DNA of 64,000 nt from Lonicera japonica. Lineage: Eukaryota; Streptophyta; Magnoliopsida; Dipsacales; Caprifoliaceae. Within the stretch, counting starts at the first letter, position 1. Each line of letters starts with the position of its first letter. Positions 56,897 to 64,000 of the stretch are shown here, one piece after another. Under the pieces are notes generated by a model. The model was not told where the DNA came from, did no database searches, and worked only from the letters and a program-made list of their open reading frames with translations. The DNA lies in NCBI GenBank assembly GCA_021464415.1, contig CM038470.1, positions 42,278,099 to 42,342,098 on the forward strand, read 5' to 3'. The position numbers and the translations under genes are program-made.

Positions 56897-59800
56897 ATGT
56901 TGAGTTTCGATCCTAGGTTATTCCAAGAAGCCATGACGAGCACCTTACAAAAAATGATGAGAGAAGAGTTGGGTGTCTTTAAAGAGCAGGTGGAAGAGAT
57001 GAGTGAGGAATTGAAGAGAATGCGGGTGAAGGTAGACAAAGTTGAAAGCACTCAAATTGAGCAATCCGGCATATCACATAATGCTCAAAGAAGTGGGAGA
57101 CCGCAGCCTAGGGAACGGCGGGCTGATTTTGATAACTACTACCGAGATAGTTTTGACGATGGGGATAGGGATGTCGATTCGGCAATCGCTAATCGGCGGA
57201 ATGGTAGGCGGTTTGGTAGGGGATCTTATCGGGAAGATGACAACATGAATGGGATCAAAATGAGGATTCCATCCTTCCAAGGAAAAAATGACCCCGAGGC
57301 CTATCTTGAGTGGGTCAAGAAAGTTGAATTGGTCTTTGCTTGCCATAATTACTCCGAGTCCAAGAAGGTGAAATTGGCGGCCATTGAATTTTCAGATTAC
57401 GCACTTGTTTGGTGGGATCGCTTGATGATAGAGAGAAGGCGAAGCGATGAAGGGCCCGAGAGACTTGGGATGAGATGAAGCGGTTGATGAAGAAGCGGTT
57501 TGTACCCGATCACTATTATCGGGAATTGTACCAAAAATTGCAGGGGCTTACGCAGGGAAATCGTAGTGTTGACGAATACTATAAGGAGATGGAAGTGGCC
57601 ATGATTCGGGCCAAGGTTGATGAAAATAGAGAAGCTACCATGGCGCGGTTCTTGAGTGGGTTAAACCGGGAAATTGCCAACGCGGTTGAATTGCAGCCAT
57701 ATGTTGAGATTGAAGATATGGTGCATACGGCAATTAAAATAGAGAGGCAGCTCAAGAGGAGGGGTAGTTTCAAGCCAAGCCAAAGTTCTTACTCTACTCC
57801 ATGGAAACAAAGTCCGTGGAAGAAGGATGACAAAGCAACCACTCCGAAACCGAAAGTAGAACCGAAATCGGAAGCTCCTGTTGGAAGCCAAGCTAAGGCA
57901 GCCCCTAACACCACTAATACTCCTACTACCCGAAACAGGGACATTATCTGTTGGAAGTGTCAAGGGAGAGGCCATGTTTCCACTCAATGCCCGAATAAGA
58001 GAGTAATGATGCTTCTGGATAATGGGGAATATGAGACGGATGAAGAAGACGCTGAAGCTATGCCACCTTTGGAGGATGTCGAAGAAGAGGAGAGCGCCAT
58101 CCAGGGTGAGTTATTAGTTGCAAGAAGAGCGCTTAGTACGCACGCAAAGGAGGATGAGGAGCAGCGCGAGAATATTTTCCACACTAGGTGCCTAGTGCTA
58201 GGCAAGGTGTGTAGTTTGGTGATAGACGGAGGAAGTTGCACTAATGTGGCTAGCACGACAATGGTGGAGAAGCTAGCATTGCACACAACTAAGCACCCGA
58301 GGCCTTACAAGCTGCAGTGGTTGAATGATAGCGGTGAAGTGAGGGTGAACAAGCAGGTTTTGGTGTCCTTTAGCATTGGTAGGTACGAGGACCAAGTGCT
58401 TTGTGACGTGGTTCCCATGCAAGCCGGCCATATGTTATTCGGGAGACCATGGCAATATGATAGGAGAGTTAAACATGATGGCTTCACCAATAAATATTCA
58501 TTTGAGATGAACAAGAAAACAATCATTCTTGCACCTTTACCACCACAGCAAGCCTACGCCGATCAGTTGAAGTTGCAAAGTGAGGAGGAGCAACGGAGAG
58601 TTGAAAAGAAAAAGAGAGATAGTGGTGAGGAAAAGAAAGAGAGTGAGGGAAAAAGAAAAGAACTTGAGAAAAAAGAGAGTACAGTGGAAAAACCAGTGAC
58701 TATTGAGAGCAAATTTGAGAGGAGGCAAAAGAATTTCTATGCGAGAGCTAGTGAAGTGAAAAGAGCGATGCTTTGTAATCAGCTTCTTGTACTTGTATAC
58801 AAAGAAGCGCTTTTGAATTCTAACGAGCTAAATTCTTCTTTGCCTAGTGTTATTGTCTCTTTGTTGCAGGATTTTGGTGACGTCTTCCCGGAGGATACGC
58901 CAAGCGGTTTACCACCCATCCGAGGAATAGAGCACCAAATTGATTTCGTACCCGGGGCTTCCATTCCAAACCGGCCAGCCTATAGGAGTAATCCGGAGGA
59001 AACAAAGGAACTTCAAAGGCAAGTTACGGAGTTGTTGGAGAAAGGGTATGTGAGAGAGAGTATGAGCCCATGTGCGGTGCCAGTTTTGCTAGTGCCAAAG
59101 AAGGATGGAACGTGGAGGATGTGCGTGGACTGCCGAGCCATAAATAATATCACGCTTGTATTTCTTGGTTTTGTTGTAAGTGCACAAGGGATTCAGGTAG
59201 ATAAAGAAAAGGTGAAGGCTATTCAAGAATGGCAAAGTCCTACAAGTGTTGGGCAAGTGCGGAGTTTCCATGGACTTGCTAGTTTCTATCGGCGGTTCGT
59301 GAAAGACTTTAGTACTATTGCGGCGCCATTGACTGAAGTAATCAAAAAGAATGTGGGATTCAAATGGGGAGAGGAGCAAGAGAAGGCATTCGAATTACTA
59401 AAAAGCAAGCTAAGTAACGCCCCTTTGTTATCCTTACCTAACTTTGCAAAGACTTTTGAAATTGAATGCGATGCTTCAGGAAATGGAATTGGTGCTGTTC
59501 TTATGCAGGAAGGAAGGCCAATAGCATACTTTAGTGAGAAGCTAGGTGGGGCGACCTTAAATTACCCTACTTACGACAAGGAGCTTTATGCGTTGGTGAG
59601 AGCGTTGGATACCTGGCAGCACTATCTTTGGCCAAAGGAGTTCGTGATTCACACGGATCATGAATCATTGAAGCACTTGAAGGGGCAGCAAAAACTAAAC
59701 AAGCGCCATGCCAAGTGGGTGGAGTTCATAGAGACTTTCCCATATGTGATCAAATACAAGCAAGGTGACGAATTGAGGACAATTCCTTTTCAAGAGGAGG

Positions 59801-60030
59801 GGAATGATGAGCCCAAGGATAGCACTGGAGCTGGATCATGGAGCGAAGACTATGCAGATCCCATCCGGGTTCCAAGTGGTCCGATCACCCGAGCTAGAGC
59901 AAGCAAGATGAAGGAAGCACTCATGAGCATGGTCCACGAGCTGATGAATAAAGCTGACGCTTGGAGAAGCATTCAAGGAGATGAAGAGCACGAATGGAAA
60001 ATAATGCTTAGCCAAGAAGGCGTAGAATAA
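56897..60030 (+). pseudogene. CRM-type gag-pol of B2: frameshifted gag, shortened pol
   Basis: ATG at 56897 (M-L-S-F-D-P-R). Gag is open to 57478, where a net one-base loss near 57460 (gggcccgagagac against gggcccgtggagac) shifts the frame. The right frame runs from 57475 to 60030 without stop, 851 codons. It has an intact CCHC knuckle (C-W-K-C), protease I-D-G-G-S-C, the Lys/Glu linker and the N-terminal part of reverse transcriptase up to N-N-I-T. It then jumps to L-V-F-L-G-F, losing Y-F-D-D, keeps the RNase H region, and jumps from Y-K-Q-G to D-E-L-R-T, losing the integrase. The LTR-coded tail follows. It could not reverse transcribe or integrate by itself; apart from the gag frameshift it would encode gag, protease and RNase H parts. 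Confidence 0.9.
59792..59804 (+). other. Polypurine tract of B2
   Basis: aagaggaggggaa before TGATGAG, identical to B1. Confidence 0.9.
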
Positions 60031-60551
60031 TTAGGGCGTTTTTATTATTGTTTTTATTTATTTGCAGCCCAAGGATTATGTATAATTAATATTTAGAGTG
60101 ATGGGCTTGCTAAGAGTGTTTTTGGGCTCATTTAGAGCTCTCCATTATTTTTGTTGCCTTAGAATTGGGCTTGTTTTTGTATTTTCGTTTTTAGGGTTTC
60201 CCTAGGGTTTGATTAGGGTTTGCTTATTTCTCCTCCTATTTAAAGGAGGCAAACTCTCTTGTATGAGGCAGCTTGTTTAATAATACGAAATTGAGAGTGT
60301 TTTTCACCTCTTGTGTTCTAAGAACACTTCGAGCAGCCGGAATTTAATTCTTGTTGTTCTTCGACTTATCAATCAATTAATCCATCAATTGGTTGTTTGT
60401 CTTCGACTATACCAAGGTTCATTCTCGTTTTAGGGATTGGGTCGAGGTTCCACCTCCATCATCTTCGCGTGATTCCAAGGTTCTTACGTATTCAACGTTA
60501 AGGGTCGCGGATTCGTCATATCGGATAGAAATACGGTCGTGAATCACATCA
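59805..60551 (+). repeat. 3' LTR of B2
   Basis: 747 bp, no difference seen from the 5' LTR. Followed by GAGAG. Confidence 0.94.
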
Positions 60552-60556
60552 GAGAG

Positions 60557-61240
60557 GATGAAGATGATGATGAAGATGATGATGATGATGGCGTGGTTTT
60601 GATGTGGGATAAGAAGCCTTGAGCGATCCCTCACAATCCCCCAAGAAAGCCCCTTACTTCTCTCTCTAGAGCTCTTAAGGTTATGTGTATCAAATAAGGA
60701 GGAAGGAGGAGAAGAAGATATATAAAAAACCTCGCCAGCCCGATGTAGTCGACTACATCTTCTCATGTAGTCGACTACATGATGTAGTCAACTCTCCCAA
60801 TTGCCATGTAGTCGACTATATGGCTCTATTTTGTCTCATTCAGCTTTTTGGTTAACAGTTCGACTTCGCACCCATTTTTTCATCATTAAGGAGTGGGAAT
60901 TGGGTCTCGGGTAAAACACAAAAGTTGTAGAATGGATCAAAACCTAAATATAGGCACAAATGTGGACTCATTTGTAGTTCGGATGAAGAAGATACGGTCT
61001 TCCAAAGTTGGTCTAAAATAAGGAAATCACATAAGACCAAACTTGTGATTTTTGAGCCGATTTTCATCGGAGGAACCCGAAATGACTTATGGGAAATATC
61101 ACACACTTAAATACCTTAATATTACTTGTTAGAAGTTTTTGAACCATCCCAACCTTTCCAGAACCCAATTTGGCGATCCGAAGCCCGATTCTGCCTTATA
61201 CGCGACTTAGGCCGTGATTTGTGAGAGATGATTAAATGGG
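60557..61240. other. Flank of B2: old LTR-like repeat, no gene
   Basis: Continues 54226. Begins with a GAT/GAAGAT-rich stretch (60557-60592), then a palindrome cluster (separate entry). The part 60880-61010 resembles 52070-52190 (acaaaagttgtagaatg). No credible reading frame. Confidence 0.6.
60742..60819. repeat. Palindrome cluster around TGTAGTCGACTACA
   Basis: Two perfect 18-bp palindromes, GATGTAGTCGACTACATC (60742-60759) and CATGTAGTCGACTACATG (60764-60781), then a half copy (gatgtagtcaact) and an imperfect copy (catgtagtcgactatatg). Could form hairpins; function unknown. Confidence 0.85.
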
Positions 61241-61500
61241 TGTTAGAGTGATATACCAAAAGCCATAATTTTATTGTTGGCTTTGATATGTTATAAACTT
61301 GGTTTTTCTATTTTAATGAGAATCTTTATGGGCAATGGTTGCATTATATTATTTATTTAAATATTGTGCATGTGTGTCTTTTATTCCAGATAGTAGATGA
61401 TTCGGTGTGTAGAGTATAGCTTACACATAGAAGATCATATCATCGGTTCTTGTCGAATATAAGTTTAATGGTTCACAGTCTTAGATGTAATTGGACACAC
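61241..61500 (+). mobile_element. Truncated LTR related to the solo LTR
   Basis: Starts TGTTAGAGTG and follows 40306-40560 with moderate divergence, then stops at 61500, where an A-type LTR end is joined. The rest is not in the window. Confidence 0.82.
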
Positions 61501-61545
61501 TGATACGAACCACGCCAACAACGTGACGAAACCCGTAGCAAAGAC
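61501..61545 (-). mobile_element. 45-bp terminus of an A-type LTR
   Basis: TGATACGAACCACGCC up to gtagcaaagac equals the outer end of LTR A (19884-19928) with two changes. It begins exactly at the LTR terminus, as after an insertion at 61500, and is cut off where the next LTR begins. Confidence 0.82.
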
Positions 61546-62134
61546 TGATGCGAACAAGGCTACATGGGCTCAAATCAACTCGTGAAGGCCCATTAGAATA
61601 AATTGGAAGCTTTATTTTAAGTAATTTTAATTATAAAAATTATTTATTAATTTTATTATTCAATTAGGAATGTTTTCCTTAGTCAATTAGGATTTAGATT
61701 AGTAGTTTTCTTATTGTGTTTAGATTAGTATTTTCCTTATTCTATTTGGATTAGTATTTTTTTACACCCTATTTAAAGGGGGTTCATTGTTTTATTTTAG
61801 GAGCTAAGACTTTATTCATAATAAGATTGAGTGATTTAATCCTCTTTGGTTCTTCACGAACTACTTGAACTTATCGGTTTGTCCGTGGCGTTCACCAGAC
61901 TTATCAATCGGTATTCCGCACCCGGTTGTGGCGTCTTCGGTTTCCATCCTAATCTGATTGTAGAAACGGTCCAGGTTCTTAATTTGCTACGGTTTTCGTG
62001 TGTGTCTGTGTCGAGGTTCGCACAACCAATTCGTTGTGTTTGCGGGTTTCGAGCGATTTCACCGTAGGTCGTATCAGTATCAAGGGTTGAGGATCCATTA
62101 GCCTGGCTAGAAAAGACGATCCGAGTTCGCATCA
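61546..62134 (+). repeat. CRM-type LTR D, upstream copy
   Basis: Begins TGATGCGAAC. TATTTAAA at 61770-61777, then R/U5 sequence resembling LTR A (gaacttatcgg, cgtggcgttc, gacttatcaatcgg, ttgtggcgtctt). The end is uncertain: CGTATCA at 62076 followed by a primer-site-like remnant, or GTTCGCATCA at 62134, which mirrors the first ten bases. The first 335 bp are identical to 63666-64000. No normal primer site follows. Confidence 0.7.
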
Positions 62135-62612
62135 ACCAAAGAGGATTAAAATCACTCAATATTATTATGAATAAAGTCTTAGATGATAAAATAAAACAAT
62201 GAACCCCCTTTAAATAGGGATAAGTAACTTAGGCCACAAGAAACCAATCCAACAAGGAATCCTCAAACAAATCCTAACCAAACAAGAACTAGTCTTTAAG
62301 ACGAAATAACAATAATAAATAAATAATAAATAAAAATGAGTGGGCTGGCTTGACTCCACTTCTTGGGCCGCATAGACATGGTCTTCTTACTCCAATTGGG
62401 CTTGAATAAGTGTAACCCAGCCTCCATTTTGTGCTCCACGTTTTTCCCCTCCAATCGGCTTGATTGTGCCTTCTTCTTGAGCCCAAATAGCTTGAATTAA
62501 TCCATTAAGCTCAGCCTTTAACTTCTTAGCCCGCAACCTTGTAATTGGGCCTGTTGGAACTTGGATGGCCTTTGAATTGTCTTCATGTTGCACAACAGTC
62601 TTGCCTCCATCA
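62135..62612 (-). mobile_element. CRM-type LTR E, truncated, minus strand
   Basis: On minus it starts TGATGGAGGCAAGAC at 62612, carries the tail reading frame and a TATA-like tatttaaa, and shares ggttcattgttttatttta through aatcctctttggt with LTR D. It breaks off there and meets the end of LTR D head to head. Confidence 0.72.
62387..62612 (-). pseudogene. LTR-coded CRM tail in LTR E
   Basis: Frame with I-Q-V-P-T-G-P-I-T-R-L-R-A-K-K-L-K, then L-N-G-L-I-Q-A-I-W-A-Q. It clearly corresponds to the tails of A and B but is closer to A (W-A-Q). Cut off from any gag-pol. Confidence 0.72.
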
Positions 62613-63064
62613 CAAGAGCAAGTGGAGTTGGAAATGGCAAGCAAGTTCTAAGACAAGATTTTGGTGAGTTTTCTAAGATGAAGATCGAAGTTGATGAAGT
62701 GAACCACGTAGACTTCATTGGAGTGGACAAGTACGATTTCCATCCGAGTCATCAGTTAGGAAGTCTCTTCAATGAATTAGGGAGGATCGAGTTGAAGCAT
62801 CGTCTCAAGTTTCAAGAATTCTATTTCTCAAAAAAGGCCAAGCAACAACTTAGTAGATGCGAGTTGAATCAAACAATGCTTAGCCAAGATTCGAGGACGA
62901 ATCTTCTTGAAGAGGAGGGGTATGATGTGATCCAGCCTAACCCTCCATTCAATTCAATCCAAGAGTATTATGAATTCTTGAATGAAGGCTTAAATACACA
63001 TAGATTCAAGGATAGAGCATGGAAGTTCAAGATAAAGAAAGCTGGAGTGGAAAAACTTGAATAA
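62585..63064 (+). CDS. Unrecognised frame crossing a polypurine tract into an LTR (non-autonomous CRM-like element F)
   Basis: 159 codons open; the first part to 62612 lies in LTR E, so the genuine frame probably begins upstream of its present break or at the ATG near 62680 (M-K-I-E-V-D-E-V). Sequence near 62890-62920 (D-S-R-T-N-L-L-E-E-E-G) matches the link before the purine tract in CRM elements. The last 47 or so codons lie in LTR F and show no T-R-A-R-A motif. I recognise no domain. It may be a remnant or a protein particular to a non-autonomous family. Confidence 0.45.
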   Translation: MLHNSLASITRASGVGNGKQVLRQDFGEFSKMKIEVDEVNHVDFIGVDKYDFHPSHQLGSLFNELGRIELKHRLKFQEFYFSKKAKQQLSRCELNQTMLSQDSRTNLLEEEGYDVIQPNPPFNSIQEYYEFLNEGLNTHRFKDRAWKFKIKKAGVEKLE

Positions 63065-63665
63065 TTAGAATTATTTTATTTTATATTGTTTTAAAATTAG
63101 TATCTTGTCATGTACTTGATGATGTCATCTCTTACATCATGCATCGATGATGTCATCGCTTACGTAAGTCTTTAGTGATGTCATTGCTTATGTCACTTGT
63201 AGTATGATGTCATCGCTTACATAAGTCTTTAGTGATGTCATTGCTTATGTCACTCGAAGTAGGTGAGAATAAATATGAGTCCTTAGATCATAGTTGGTGG
63301 GATTGAATGTAGACCATTGGATGTATTTTGTAACAACTATAAATACCTCCCCATCCCATTCCATTTGAGGCATCAAGTGTGAGTTTTCATTAATAAAATT
63401 TGAGAGTTTTTAATTCTCTTGGTTCTTAAAGAACTATCGAACTTATCGGAATTTTCTGTGGCGTTCGCATCCGACTTATCAATCAGCTCTTCCATATCTG
63501 ATTGTGGCGTCTTCAATATACCAAGGTTCACATCTCTTTATAGGTGTCGGGTCACGGTTTCCCCATCCATAATTATTCCTTATACCAAGGTTCTTGCTTC
63601 CATATAAGCAAAGAGTCAAGGTTTTCCATCCATTCTGATTATAGAAACGATCTTAGGACCGTCTT
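62923..63665 (+). mobile_element. A-like CRM LTR (F), truncated at its end
   Basis: Starts TGATGTGATCC after the purine tract gaagaggaggggta. Has five as-1-like motifs (63116-63252), TATAAATA at 63338-63345 and the A-type R/U5 up to accgtctt. The last 40 or so bases expected are missing, and LTR D begins instead. Confidence 0.78.
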
Positions 63666-64000
63666 TGATGCGAACAAGGCTACATGGGCTCAAATCAACT
63701 CGTGAAGGCCCATTAGAATAAATTGGAAGCTTTATTTTAAGTAATTTTAATTATAAAAATTATTTATTAATTTTATTATTCAATTAGGAATGTTTTCCTT
63801 AGTCAATTAGGATTTAGATTAGTAGTTTTCTTATTGTGTTTAGATTAGTATTTTCCTTATTCTATTTGGATTAGTATTTTTTTACACCCTATTTAAAGGG
63901 GGTTCATTGTTTTATTTTAGGAGCTAAGACTTTATTCATAATAAGATTGAGTGATTTAATCCTCTTTGGTTCTTCACGAACTACTTGAACTTATCGGTTT
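63666..64000 (+). repeat. CRM-type LTR D, downstream copy (cut by window end)
   Basis: TGATGCGAAC onward, identical over 335 bp to 61546-61880. Preceded by GTCTT (63661-63665). Confidence 0.8.

Larger units (their letters stand above)
54232..60551 (+). mobile_element. CRM-type LTR retrotransposon B2, non-autonomous, splice-like internal deletions
   Basis: Complete ends: 747-bp LTRs in which I see no difference, GAGAG duplications, primer site and polypurine tract. Compared with B1, pol lacks 396 bp (junction 59154/59155) and 1,275 bp (junction 59764/59765). Both gaps keep the frame and both correspond in B1 to stretches that start GTAAA and end AG. The leader is about 740 bp longer than in B1 because it is partly doubled. 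It inserted into the old LTR-like region. Confidence 0.93.

Noticed and set aside
60419..60766. 115-codon minus-strand frame at the B2/flank border
   Set aside because: Crosses the 3' LTR end into flanking repeat, so it arose with the insertion and has no evolutionary history.

Overview
The window is repeat DNA from a flowering plant, probably a eudicot and probably from or next to a centromere. About 23.6 kb is a tandem satellite with a 174-176 bp monomer. Four Ty3/gypsy bodies follow one another, plus debris. Three of them look like the CRM (centromeric retrotransposon) branch of the chromoviruses: they carry no chromodomain, they prime from initiator tRNA-Met, and the polyprotein frame runs across the polypurine tract into the 3' LTR, where it encodes a basic T-R-A-R-A tail. 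I see no host protein gene, rRNA, tRNA or CRISPR. The species cannot be named from the sequence alone.

Layout. Satellite covers 1-287, 1291-13695 and 20774-31706, always in the same orientation. Its basic higher-order unit is six monomer types (about 1,045 bp). Larger blocks contain a 263-bp hybrid monomer that carries 23 bp of CRM leader sequence. A CRM 5' fragment sits at 288-1290. CRM element A (13696-20773, minus) is inserted in the satellite with a CATTC target duplication. Element C (31706-40155) is a chromodomain (Tekay-like) chromovirus in minus orientation whose LTR/gag/protease part has been inverted in place. A solo LTR (40306-41607, duplication AGTAA) follows. CRM element B1 (42190-50867, duplication CCAAA) has a chimeric 3' end holding a shrunken A-type element. 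CRM element B2 (54232-60551, duplication GAGAG) has identical-looking LTRs and lacks two in-frame stretches of pol that begin with GT and end with AG. The last 2.8 kb (61241-64000) is a mosaic of truncated CRM-type LTRs, one with an unrecognised LTR-spanning reading frame.

How it fits together. Satellite plus CRM elements inserted in it is the composition known from many plant centromeres. All gag-pol frames here are broken (nonsense codons, one-base frameshifts, lost catalytic residues or deletions), so none of these copies looks autonomous, although the LTR pairs of A, B1 and B2 are nearly identical and the insertions are young. The points most worth following are the splice-like structure of B2, the CRM-leader filler in the hybrid satellite monomers, the inversion inside element C, and satellite tracts dense in single-base indels that look like unpolished assembly.
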